This document shows, one piece after another, positions 53,008 through 61,336 of a DNA stretch of 64,000 nt. The notes under the pieces were generated by a model. The model had not been told where the DNA came from and searched no databases. It was given only the letters and a program-made list of their open reading frames with translations. Source of the stretch: Trinickia soli (GTDB taxonomy: Bacteria > Pseudomonadota > Gammaproteobacteria > Burkholderiales > Burkholderiaceae); contig NZ_PNYB01000011.1 in the NCBI RefSeq assembly GCF_002879855.1, forward strand, positions 124,001-188,000, written 5' to 3'. The stretch's first letter is position 1. Each line of letters opens with the position of its first letter. The position numbers were made by a program, and so were the translations under genes.

Positions 53008-53028
53008 ATACGCGCGTCAATCGCGTAT
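53008..53028. promoter_or_regulatory. Palindrome upstream of the MocR gene
   Basis: ATACGCG at 53008-53014 and CGCGTAT at 53022-53028 form a perfect inverted repeat with a 7-bp centre, 37 bp upstream of the MocR start. It is a candidate autoregulatory operator. Confidence 0.45.
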
Positions 53029-53107
53029 GCACGAGATCATACTGAGAATGACGGCGCCTCGGCGATCCGGGCAAACATCGGTGGCTTTCACAGCACGCGT
53101 GTGCCGA

Positions 53108-53233
53108 TCAACGCGTGAGATGCAGCAACAGGAAATGCAGCGCTTGCAGCGCCGCCTCCTGCATTTCTTCAGGCTTCAAATGATAGGCCAGCAGCACAGG
53201 GCCGCTCAGCACGACAATCAACAGATATTTCAC
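53108..53233 (-). CDS. Small membrane-type protein, 41 residues
   Basis: A GTG at 53233 is preceded on the minus strand by GAGGAGGC, a very strong ribosome site. The product starts VKYLLIVVLSGPVLLAYHL (one membrane segment), then a short amphipathic helix with KPEEMQEAALQAL and the end FLLLHLTR. No family is recognised. It lies alone between the MocR gene and the sigma-factor gene and has the same direction as both. The strong site and membrane profile favour a real gene. Confidence 0.55.
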   Translation of the reverse strand: MKYLLIVVLSGPVLLAYHLKPEEMQEAALQALHFLLLHLTR

Positions 53234-53388
53234 TTTGCCTCCTCACGGGTGGGGGTGTCGTGAGGCTGTCCGACGAATCGATCGCCTATGACGGGAAAAA
53301 AGCAGAACGCATGCCATGGGCGCAAACCTCATGGGTGGCGTGGCTCGGCCGAGTGGATGGAATGAGCTTGAACGGTTTACTCGAATAA

Positions 53389-53408
53389 ACGTTTCTTCGT
53401 CGAAACGT
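53389..53408 (-). terminator. Rho-independent terminator after the ECF sigma gene
   Basis: On the minus strand ACGTTTC (53408-53402) pairs with GAAACGT (53395-53389) around a 6-base loop and is followed by TTATT. It lies 18 bp after the sigma-factor stop. Confidence 0.7.
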
Positions 53409-53425
53409 CGAGGGCTGAAACGTTG

Positions 53426-54688
53426 CTACCCGGCAGATCGCAACGCGGCGCGTCTATGCTGCAGGAATCGACGCACGGCGGGATCGCTTGCAAGTCCGAT
53501 CGCCAGATCGTACGAGGCCAACGCCTCCGGTACCGCGCCGGCTCTGGCGAACAGATCGGCGCGTGCGGCGTGGTACGGCTGATAGCCGGCGAGGCGCCGA
53601 TCGTCCGCATGAGGTGCGAGCGCTTCGAGCGCGGCTCGAGGCCCGTCGCGCTCGGCCAACGCGAGCGCCCGGTTCACGGCGACGACCGGCGATTGAGCAA
53701 TCGCCAACAGCGCGTCGTAAAGTTGCACGACTTCCTCCCAATTCGGTTGCCGCGTTCGGCAACGATGCACATGCGCCGACTGCAAGGCGGCTTCGAGCTG
53801 GAAGCGCCCGATCGTTTTGTATGCGCTGGCTCGCCGGAGCAGGGCGCCGGCCGCATCGAGCATCGGTGCGTTCCATGTTGCGGGGTTTTGCGCCGACAGC
53901 GGTACATAGTTGCCGTCGGCATCGCGTCGCGCCTCGCGCCTTGCATGCGCATACAACATCAGCGAAAGCAGGCCCAAAGCTTCGGGTTCGTCGGGCTGCA
54001 ACTCGACGAGCAGGTGCGCGAGAAACAACGCTTCCCCGGTCAGATCCTGTCGAACGATCTCGCCGCCGACCGGGTCGCTCCATCCTTCCGAATAGACGGC
54101 GTAGATCGCTTCGAGCACTGCCGCCAGTCGGCCCGGCAACTCGTCGCGCTCGGGCACGACGAATGGCACCCCGGCGTCGCGCATTTTGTTCTTGGCCCGT
54201 GCGAGACGTTTGCTCATCGCGGCCGGCGATACCAGGAATGCCGATGCAATCGTCGTCGTCTCGAGCCCCAGCACAACCTGCAGCATCAGCGGCGTGCGAA
54301 TGGCTGCGTCGAGTGCGGGGTGCGTGCATGCGAACAGCAGCGCGAGGCGGCGATCGGGCAAACCGCCGGCGCGGCTATCGTCGCTATCGCCGATTTCGTC
54401 GGCGAGCAGGGCGAGCTCGTTGAACAGTGCGTCGCCGATGCTGCGATGACGGGCCGCATCGATGGCGCGGCGACGCGCTACCGTCATCAGCCAGCCCTCG
54501 GGATTGGCCGGACAACCGTGCTCGGGCCAGGCGACGAGCGCGGCGGCGAATGCCTCGGCAAGCGCGTCTTCGGCCGCCGCCACGTCGCGCGTGCGCATCG
54601 CCAGCAGGGCGACGAGCCTGCCGTAGCTGCCGCGCGCGACAGCTTCCGCAATCGAACGTGCGGCGCTGTCCTGGCCCGCCAGACTCAT
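53426..54688 (-). CDS. ECF42-type sigma factor with TPR-like C-terminal extension
   Basis: ATG 54688 overlaps the stop of the YCII gene in an ATGA. The 420-residue protein has sigma region 2 (YGRLVALLAMRTRDVAAAEDALAEAF, PANPEGWLMTVARRRAIDAAR) and region 4 (VLGLETTTIASAFLVSPAAMSKRLARAK). A long C-terminal part follows (AIYAVYSEGW, LMLYAHARREA, YQPYHAARADLFAR). This size and its pairing with a DGPF/YCII gene define the ECF42 group. The extension is thought to be regulatory. Targets usually include the linked YCII gene. No anti-sigma factor is seen. Confidence 0.88.
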   Translation of the reverse strand: MSLAGQDSAARSIAEAVARGSYGRLVALLAMRTRDVAAAEDALAEAFAAALVAWPEHGCPANPEGWLMTVARRRAIDAARHRSIGDALFNELALLADEIGDSDDSRAGGLPDRRLALLFACTHPALDAAIRTPLMLQVVLGLETTTIASAFLVSPAAMSKRLARAKNKMRDAGVPFVVPERDELPGRLAAVLEAIYAVYSEGWSDPVGGEIVRQDLTGEALFLAHLLVELQPDEPEALGLLSLMLYAHARREARRDADGNYVPLSAQNPATWNAPMLDAAGALLRRASAYKTIGRFQLEAALQSAHVHRCRTRQPNWEEVVQLYDALLAIAQSPVVAVNRALALAERDGPRAALEALAPHADDRRLAGYQPYHAARADLFARAGAVPEALASYDLAIGLASDPAVRRFLQHRRAALRSAG

Positions 54689-55056
54689 GCGTCGGCCGCG
54701 GCGTAGTAGGGCGGCTTCCACACAGGGCGCACTTCCATGACACCGTGGCTCGCGCCCGGACAACGCGCTGCCCAGGCGATGGCCGCGTCGAGATCGGGTG
54801 CATCGATCAGGTAGTAGCCGGCCAGTTGTTCCTTCGAGTCCGAATACGGTCCGTCGAGGACCTGCGGCTTACCGTCGACGAGCCGCACGGTAGTGGCGGT
54901 GCTCGTGGGCCGAAGCCGGTTGCTGCCGACGAGCACATCTGCTTTCGTCAACGCTTCCGTATACGCCTGATAGGCCGCGACGCCGTGTTCGCGCTCGCTG
55001 TCGGTCAGTTGGTTCCAGTCGCGTTCCGCTGAATAGATCAACAACAGATATTGCAT
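54685..55056 (-). CDS. YCII/DGPF-domain protein
   Basis: ATG 55056 follows GGAGGCTCAC and gives 123 residues. MQYLLLIYSAERDW is the usual opening, and LDGPYSDSKEQLAGYYLID carries the DGPF-type motif (here DGPY). Such proteins form small dimeric alpha/beta barrels. They occur with ECF42 sigma factors, often as targets, but their biochemical role is not established. The gene is translationally coupled to the sigma factor gene. Confidence 0.85.
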   Translation of the reverse strand: MQYLLLIYSAERDWNQLTDSEREHGVAAYQAYTEALTKADVLVGSNRLRPTSTATTVRLVDGKPQVLDGPYSDSKEQLAGYYLIDAPDLDAAIAWAARCPGASHGVMEVRPVWKPPYYAAADA

Positions 55057-55308
55057 GTGAGCCTCCATGTGTGGGTGACGGCGCACCGATTCGCATCGGG
55101 CCGTCATGACAATGACGCTCGAGCGAGGGCTCGACGGACACGCGGCGAAAAAAATAGTGCGCTCGACACAGGGCGTCTGTCACCGGGTATTTCGGCGAGG
55201 AGGATGACGCCGACCGATGCATGCCCTTCGGGGCCGGGCTGCGTGCGCTGTCGGTTCGCTTCCACCGCGCCGAGTAGAGGCCCACCTAGAAAATTGATCT
55301 TCGGTATT

Positions 55309-55327
55309 GCAACTCATTCTCATTTGC
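55309..55327. promoter_or_regulatory. Fur box upstream of the siderophore receptor
   Basis: On the minus strand the site reads GCAAATGAGAATGAGTTGC, matching 12 of 19 positions of the Fur consensus and containing GAGAAT/ATGAG units. It lies 73 bp before the receptor start in an AT-rich promoter region. Iron-repressed transcription of the operon is expected. No gene was seen elsewhere in the 55057-55399 gap. Confidence 0.7.
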
Positions 55328-55399
55328 ATTAACGTTAACAAATCGAAAGGCTGTTGTCTGATCAATCGTTTCCCTAACAAAAACAGTGGTTTAACAGTC

Positions 55400-57655
55400 A
55401 TGTCATTCCGGCTTCCTCGCTTTGCCGCAGTTTTGCGCACTACCGCCGCTCTTCCCCTGCGTTGCATCGAACCGCTGCCGGTCGCGGCGCGGCTTGCATT
55501 CGCGAGCGTGCTTACAACCGGCGTCAGCAGCTTTGCATGGGCCCAGGACTACGCGGGCTCTCACTCCGGCTCCGATGCTGTCCAGCGCGCGGCGCAAGCG
55601 CCGCAGGAGTTGCCCGCCGTCGTCATCAAAGCCGGGTCCGCTCCCTTCGAACTCCCGCGAGCCTATGCGGGCGGCCAGGTCGCCAAGGGCGGTCGCGTAG
55701 GATTGCTCGGCAACAAGAGCACGATGGACACGCCGTTCAGCGTCAGCCACTACACCTCGCAGCGCATGCAGGACCAGCAAGCGGTCACCGTGGCGGACGT
55801 ATTGAACGAGGACCCCTCGATTCGCTTCACCGGCCAGACGGGCGGGGTGACGGATTCCTTCTATATTCGCGGCTTCCCGATCAACGAAGGGAATCTGAGC
55901 GAGTTCGCGTTCGACGGCATATACGGCGTCGTGCCCAACTATCACGTGTTTCCCGAATATGTCGAACGCGTAGAGGTGTTGAAAGGGCCGGCCGCGCTGC
56001 TGTATGGCATGTCCCCGAACAGCGGCGTGGGCGGCGTCGTCAACATCGTGCCCAAGCGTCCGCTATGGAAAGATTTGACGCGCTTGACGACCGACTACGC
56101 CTCCGATTCGCAGGTGGGCGGACACGTCGATATCAGCCGACGGTTCGGCAGCGATCGACAATTCGGCATACGCTTGAACGGGCTGCACCGCCAGGGCGGC
56201 ACGCCGCTCGATCATCAATCGTCACGAGCGGAGGTGGGGGCGGTATCGCTCGACTATCGCGGCGAGAAGTTGCGCGCCACGCTCGATCTGATCGGGCAAT
56301 ACCAATGGGTCGATGCGCCGACGCGTCCGTTTCTCCTCGCCCCGGGCCTTCAAACGCCGTCTGCCGCCGACGGCCGTCGCAACGTCACGCAATCATGGGG
56401 CTGGTGGAAGTCATACGACCAGTCGGGGCTGCTGCATGCCGAATACGATCTGAGCCGCAACGTAACGGTGTTCGCCGATGCGGGTGGAGCAAAGACCGAT
56501 GTCGCGCGGCTTTCGGATCAAACGCCGACCATTATCAATGCAGCGGGCGATACGAGCGCGACGCCGCAGAACTGGAAATTCCAGGTCAATCGCTGGAGTG
56601 CCGATACGGGCATCCGGGCGCGCTTCGATACGGGGCCGATCAGGCATCAGCTCGCCATGCAGGCGAGCCTCTACGAAGACCGCCTCGCGCAGGCCAGCAA
56701 TGCCGGTGCGGCCGTCCTGTCGAACCTCTATTCGCCCATAGCCAGTCCCGCGCAGGGCATTGCATCGCCATCGCGCGTGCCGAAGGTGTCTTCATCGCAA
56801 CTTACCGGTGTTGCCCTTGCCGATACGTTAAGCGTGCTTGACGAGCGCGTGCAGCTCACGGCCGGCGTGCGGCAACAACAAATCGAGTCGGACAACTTCA
56901 GCACGTCTACGGGCGCGAAGATATCGTCGTACGACAAAGGTGCGGTCACACCGTTGGTCGGTGTGGTCTTCAAGCCGGTCGAGCACGTCTCGCTGTACGC
57001 GAACTACGTCGAAGGGCTCAGCAAAGGGGATATCGCACCGGCCAGCGCGTCGAACGCGGGGCAGGTCTTTGCGCCGTACAAGACGAAACAGCAGGAGGTC
57101 GGCGTGAAGATCGACCTCAACCATGTCATGGCGACGCTGGCGGCCTTCAGGATCAACAAGCCCAGCGGGCAACTGGATGGCACGGTCTACACGGTCGACA
57201 GCAAGCAGCGCAATCAAGGGCTTGAATTGACCGTGGCCGGCGAGCCGCTCAAGGGCGTCAGGGTCCTGGGCGGGGTCACCTTGCTCGATGCCGCATTGAT
57301 CGAGACCCCCAGCGCAACGACGCAGGGCAACCGGCCCGTCGGCGTGCCGAAGTGGATGGCCAATGCCGGTGCCGAGTGGGATGTGCCGTGGGTGCGCGGG
57401 CTGACGCTGACGGGGGCCGTCAACTTTACGGGACAGGAGTACGTCAATCAGGCGAATACGCAGTCGGTGCCGTCATGGACTACGTTCGATCTCGGCGCGC
57501 GGTATACGGCGCTCGTCTACGGCAAGTCGACCACCTTCCGCGCGGGCGTGCTCAACGCGTTCGATCGTAAGTATTGGTCGGGCGTGGCCTCGTACGGAAC
57601 GATATCGCCAGGTGCGCCACGCACGCTGTTCGCATCCGCGACGATAGATTTTTGA
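55400..57655 (+). CDS. TonB-dependent siderophore receptor
   Basis: ATG 55400 gives 751 residues. A signal sequence ends near FAWAQD. The plug domain follows (TVADVLNEDPSIRF, DSFYIRGFPINEGN, VEVLKGPAALLYGMSPNSGVGGVVNIVPK), then a 22-strand barrel ending in the aromatic FASATIDF. It is the FpvA/FhuA-like receptor class for ferric siderophores. Its position at the head of the biosynthetic operon suggests it takes back the siderophore made by the genes downstream. A Fur box precedes it. The ATG lacks a strong ribosome site, and earlier in-frame starts exist. Confidence 0.92.
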   Translation: MSFRLPRFAAVLRTTAALPLRCIEPLPVAARLAFASVLTTGVSSFAWAQDYAGSHSGSDAVQRAAQAPQELPAVVIKAGSAPFELPRAYAGGQVAKGGRVGLLGNKSTMDTPFSVSHYTSQRMQDQQAVTVADVLNEDPSIRFTGQTGGVTDSFYIRGFPINEGNLSEFAFDGIYGVVPNYHVFPEYVERVEVLKGPAALLYGMSPNSGVGGVVNIVPKRPLWKDLTRLTTDYASDSQVGGHVDISRRFGSDRQFGIRLNGLHRQGGTPLDHQSSRAEVGAVSLDYRGEKLRATLDLIGQYQWVDAPTRPFLLAPGLQTPSAADGRRNVTQSWGWWKSYDQSGLLHAEYDLSRNVTVFADAGGAKTDVARLSDQTPTIINAAGDTSATPQNWKFQVNRWSADTGIRARFDTGPIRHQLAMQASLYEDRLAQASNAGAAVLSNLYSPIASPAQGIASPSRVPKVSSSQLTGVALADTLSVLDERVQLTAGVRQQQIESDNFSTSTGAKISSYDKGAVTPLVGVVFKPVEHVSLYANYVEGLSKGDIAPASASNAGQVFAPYKTKQQEVGVKIDLNHVMATLAAFRINKPSGQLDGTVYTVDSKQRNQGLELTVAGEPLKGVRVLGGVTLLDAALIETPSATTQGNRPVGVPKWMANAGAEWDVPWVRGLTLTGAVNFTGQEYVNQANTQSVPSWTTFDLGARYTALVYGKSTTFRAGVLNAFDRKYWSGVASYGTISPGAPRTLFASATIDF

Positions 57656-57667
57656 CGGGGCGGAGCG

Positions 57668-59122
57668 ATGACGCAAATGGACTGCGGCGCATTGCGCCTC
57701 GCGGCGAAAGGCCCTGGTTTTCAGGTATCGAATCGAGCGGCGCTGCAACCGATCCTGGAAGATGAAGCCGGGCGACTGATCTCTTCGCCGCAGGCTCTGT
57801 TCGATATGACCTTGGCTTACGGCTCGCCGCTCAATATCGTGTTGCCGCAGGCTTTGGGCCGTAACGCCGACAAGTTTCGCGCAGTGCTACGTCGGCATGA
57901 CGTGCAGTGCGGGATCTTCTACGGCGCCAAAGTCAATAAATCGCCGGCGCTCGTGCGCGCTGCGGTCGACGCGGGCGTCGGCGTCGACGTATCCAGTCTC
58001 TACGAAATGCGCGACGCGTTACGCGCAGCGATCGATCCGACGAGGCTGTGCGCGACGGGGCCCGCGAAGACACGTGTGTTTCATATGGCGCTAATCGCGA
58101 ACGCCGCGTTGATATCGGTCGATTCCGTCGAGGAGTTGGCCGATCTCGAAGCTGTCGCGCGCGAGATCGCGCCGAGCCGGCCGGTGCGTGTGCTCCTGCG
58201 TTACCGGCCTCGCTCGCAGCGCGCCAGCCGTTTCGGCATGAGCGAAGATGCGTTGCGTCATTGCCTCGATCGATTGGCGCATGCGCGCGGGGCGTTCTCG
58301 TTTGAGGGTTTCCACTTTCATCTCGGGGGATATGACTATGAATCGCGCGCGCAGGCAGTGCGCGAGCTCATCCGATTCATCGACTCGGCCCGAACGGGCG
58401 GCCTCGACCCAAAGATGATCGATATCGGCGGTGGGTTGCCCGCTCGGTATGTGCAGCATGAGGCCTATGAAGCGTTTCTCGAACGACAGCATGGCGGCCA
58501 CTATCGCAACGGCAAAGTACCGGCCTCGTTTTATCCCTACGGGGGGGCGATCGGGGCTGACGAATGGTTGGATCGCTTCCTTGCGTCGCCCTGTGTCGAC
58601 GGCCGGTCCATTGCGACCTATCTGAATGCCAATGCGCTGACGCTCGCGATCGAGCCGGGGCGCAGCCTCGCCGATCAATCGGCCGTTTCCGTCTTCCGCA
58701 TCGCGCGCGTCAAATCGTTGTCGGCCGAAGAGGTCGTGGTCTTCGTCGAAGGCAGCAGCTTCAGCGCATGCGAAACATGGTTTGGCTCCGAGTTCCTCGT
58801 CGACCCGATTCATATCCCGGCATGCGAGGTGGAAGGCGTAGGCGCCGACGCATCGACAAGTGCGCCCACGCGCGGCTGGATCGCCGGACACAGCTGTCTC
58901 GACGAAGACGTCGTAACGAATCGCCTGCTGCATTTTGTGAGCAGACCGAAGCCCGGCGATCTGCTCGTCTACGCCAATACCGCCGGCTACCAGATGGATC
59001 TACTCGAAAACGCATTTCACCGCCATCCGCTTCCACGTCGAATTTCAGTGACTTACGACGCCACAGGCGGGATGGACATTTCACCTGACGATCGAATGGA
59101 GAAGTGGAATGATTTTGACTAA
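57668..59122 (+). CDS. PLP-dependent decarboxylase, SbnH-like
   Basis: ATG 57668 follows GGGGCGGAG, 12 bp after the receptor stop. The 484-residue enzyme is of fold type III (ornithine/DAP decarboxylase). The PLP Lys is Lys88 in FYGAKVNKSP. FHFHLGGYDYE and DIGGGLPARY bind the cofactor phosphate, and GHSCLDEDVV supplies the second-subunit Cys and Asp. In staphyloferrin B assembly SbnH decarboxylates a citryl-diaminopropionate intermediate to a citryl-ethylenediamine unit. The same role is likely here. The next gene starts inside its 3' end. Confidence 0.83.
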   Translation: MTQMDCGALRLAAKGPGFQVSNRAALQPILEDEAGRLISSPQALFDMTLAYGSPLNIVLPQALGRNADKFRAVLRRHDVQCGIFYGAKVNKSPALVRAAVDAGVGVDVSSLYEMRDALRAAIDPTRLCATGPAKTRVFHMALIANAALISVDSVEELADLEAVAREIAPSRPVRVLLRYRPRSQRASRFGMSEDALRHCLDRLAHARGAFSFEGFHFHLGGYDYESRAQAVRELIRFIDSARTGGLDPKMIDIGGGLPARYVQHEAYEAFLERQHGGHYRNGKVPASFYPYGGAIGADEWLDRFLASPCVDGRSIATYLNANALTLAIEPGRSLADQSAVSVFRIARVKSLSAEEVVVFVEGSSFSACETWFGSEFLVDPIHIPACEVEGVGADASTSAPTRGWIAGHSCLDEDVVTNRLLHFVSRPKPGDLLVYANTAGYQMDLLENAFHRHPLPRRISVTYDATGGMDISPDDRMEKWNDFD

Positions 59123-60158
59123 AGTGACCGACCTCATCGGCAATACGCCCATTCTCAGCATTCCCATCCCTGCCAGGCAGTCGCAGTTGCTGCTCAAAAT
59201 CGAAAAGAACAATCCGGGCGGCAGCATCAAGGACCGCATGGCTCGCAATATGATCGTCGCCGCGCTCAAGTCGGGGCGACTCGCCGAGGGCGGCGTCGTG
59301 GTGGAGTCGTCATCGGGCAATACGGGTATCGGCCTCGCGATCGCCGCGGTGGAGTTCGGATTGCGCTTCATTGCAGTCGTCGATCATCACGCGGCGCCCG
59401 ACAAGATCGCCGTCATGCGCGCGCTCGGCGCCGAGATCCGCTATGTCGAAGGACAGTACCGCGAGGATGAAGTGGCCGTGGTCGAGCGGCAGCGCTTGGC
59501 CGCCCAGTTGGCCCGCACGATTCCCGGCGCGGTGTTCATGAATCAATCGGACAACGCCGCCAACGCCGGCGGGTATTCCGAGTTCGTGAGGGAAGTCGTG
59601 AGCGAAGTGGGCGGCGTCGACGCCTATGTCGGTTGTGTCGGAACGGGCGGATCGATGACGGGCATCGCCCGTGGGCTCAAAGTACACAACCCGCACACGA
59701 AAACGATTGCCGTCGAGCCCGATGGCTCGATCGTCTTCGGGCAGCCGGGGCATCCGTACTATCAGTCTGGCACGGGCACGCCCGCGGGCGATACGGTCGG
59801 TTTGGTGCTCGACTACAGCTGCATCGATATGGGCGTGCAGGTTTCCGATTCGCAAGCTTTTGAAACCGCGCGGTATATGGCGAGGCGCAGGGGCATGCTC
59901 GTCGGCGGATCGACGGGCGGCGTCATCTATAAAGCGCTTGAATTCATTCACGGCGGCCTCATCGGCGGCAATGTCGTCGTGGCCATCGCCGACGGCGGCG
60001 AGAAGTACCTGCATACGGTCTTCAGCGAAAGCTGGCTCAAAGAGCGCAATCTGCTCGACGTGCAGGTATGGCATCAGCTCGATAGCTGGTTCGGTCAGGA
60101 GCGTTTGACCGACGAGTCGTGCGCGGTGCCGCGGCTGCATGCGGTAGAAGCGGCATGA
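59109..60158 (+). CDS. Cysteine-synthase-fold enzyme, SbnA-like
   Basis: The gene overlaps the decarboxylase gene by 14 bp and encodes 349 residues. It is a fold type II PLP enzyme: Lys41 in NPGGSIKDR binds PLP, and SSSGNTGIGLA is the substrate loop. CVGTGGSMTGIARGL is the phosphate-binding Gly-rich block. SbnA of Staphylococcus joins O-phosphoserine and glutamate to make N-(1-amino-1-carboxyl-2-ethyl)-glutamate, the precursor of L-2,3-diaminopropionate. A cysteine synthase is an alternative, but the siderophore context supports the SbnA role. Confidence 0.82.
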   Translation: MILTKVTDLIGNTPILSIPIPARQSQLLLKIEKNNPGGSIKDRMARNMIVAALKSGRLAEGGVVVESSSGNTGIGLAIAAVEFGLRFIAVVDHHAAPDKIAVMRALGAEIRYVEGQYREDEVAVVERQRLAAQLARTIPGAVFMNQSDNAANAGGYSEFVREVVSEVGGVDAYVGCVGTGGSMTGIARGLKVHNPHTKTIAVEPDGSIVFGQPGHPYYQSGTGTPAGDTVGLVLDYSCIDMGVQVSDSQAFETARYMARRRGMLVGGSTGGVIYKALEFIHGGLIGGNVVVAIADGGEKYLHTVFSESWLKERNLLDVQVWHQLDSWFGQERLTDESCAVPRLHAVEAA

Positions 60159-61321
60159 CGGCGCACGAGGCCAAGACCATGGCTCAACTGAACGTGGTCA
60201 TTTGCGGCGGCGGCCGGACCGGCCATCTGACAGCCGTTCTATTCAAACAGCTGGACGGCGTACGGGTATCGCTGCTGACCAACAGCCGCGATGTCATCGA
60301 CGGATATCGCCAAAGCGAACGCGGGATCACAGCGATGATGCCCGATGGCGCGACGCGTTCGGCGCGCCTGGACGCCGTCACGAGCGAGCCGCATGCCGTG
60401 CTCGCCGATGCCGACATCGTTATCGTCACTGTCCCGGCGCATGTCAGGCCGCTGCTGCTACGGACGATCGCCGGGCATCTACCTGCGTACAAGCCAGTCT
60501 ACGTCGGCGCGATCCCGGGCTTTTGCGGTTTCGATTGGCTTGCCGAGCGTGCGCTGGCGGCGCATCCCAACGTCGTCATCTGGGGCATGAAAGATGTGTC
60601 GCATATCGCCTTCGATTTACAGCCGGGCGTGTCGATCAGAATGGGCGGCGCAAAGGCGGCGTTGTATGTCGCGACTCACCTACGCGAAAGCGAAGCTTCG
60701 CGCGGTGCGTTGCTCGCGCATCTGCAGCGGCTCTATGAAGCGCCTGTGGAACTGCTCGACCACTATCTGGCGATCACGCTGACTCCCGGCAATCCGATCA
60801 TGCATAGCAGCGTGGTCTATGGATTGATCGGCCCCTACGCGCAGTGGCACGACAAGACGTTTGCTTCGCGCATCCGCTGGTGGACCGACTGCCCCGAACT
60901 CGGTGCGTACTTCATCGAGCGCTGCGATGAGGAGAATCAGCTGCTATGCAAGCTGGTTCAAGCGCGGCTTGGCGCGAATCTATCGTCGATCAAGCCGCTG
61001 AAGCAGGAAATCATCGAGGCCTATGACACGCAGATTGACGATCCCGGCACGATGCTGTCGGTATTGCGGACGAACCGTGCCTACGATGCCATTGAAGCTC
61101 CGTTGATCCGCGTCTCCCAGGGCGAGGGCTATGTCATCGATAAAGCGCACCGTGCATTTCATGAAGACGTGGCCTACGGTCTCGCTTTGCTGGTGGAGAT
61201 GGGACGTCGCCTCGGCGCGAGATTGCCACATATCGAAGAAGTCTTTCATTGGAACGTGTCGTACATGAACGGGCTGCGCGGTTCGGCACTCGATTACTTT
61301 CCCGCTACATGGCCGGCTTGA
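60155..61321 (+). CDS. Opine (octopine/nopaline) dehydrogenase family protein
   Basis: ATG 60155 overlaps the SbnA-like stop in an ATGA; ATG 60179 is an alternative with a better ribosome site. The 388-residue protein has an N-terminal NAD(P) Rossmann fold (VVICGGGRTGHLTAVLF) and an octopine-dehydrogenase C-terminal domain with the conserved Asn-Pro and His of TLTPGNPIMHSS. Family members make or split N-carboxyalkyl amino acids. The SbnA product is itself such a compound, and SbnB (ornithine-cyclodeaminase fold) normally splits it oxidatively. No SbnB is present here, so this protein may do that step. Confidence 0.8.
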   Translation: MTAHEAKTMAQLNVVICGGGRTGHLTAVLFKQLDGVRVSLLTNSRDVIDGYRQSERGITAMMPDGATRSARLDAVTSEPHAVLADADIVIVTVPAHVRPLLLRTIAGHLPAYKPVYVGAIPGFCGFDWLAERALAAHPNVVIWGMKDVSHIAFDLQPGVSIRMGGAKAALYVATHLRESEASRGALLAHLQRLYEAPVELLDHYLAITLTPGNPIMHSSVVYGLIGPYAQWHDKTFASRIRWWTDCPELGAYFIERCDEENQLLCKLVQARLGANLSSIKPLKQEIIEAYDTQIDDPGTMLSVLRTNRAYDAIEAPLIRVSQGEGYVIDKAHRAFHEDVAYGLALLVEMGRRLGARLPHIEEVFHWNVSYMNGLRGSALDYFPATWPA

Positions 61322-61336
61322 GACAAGAACAACACT

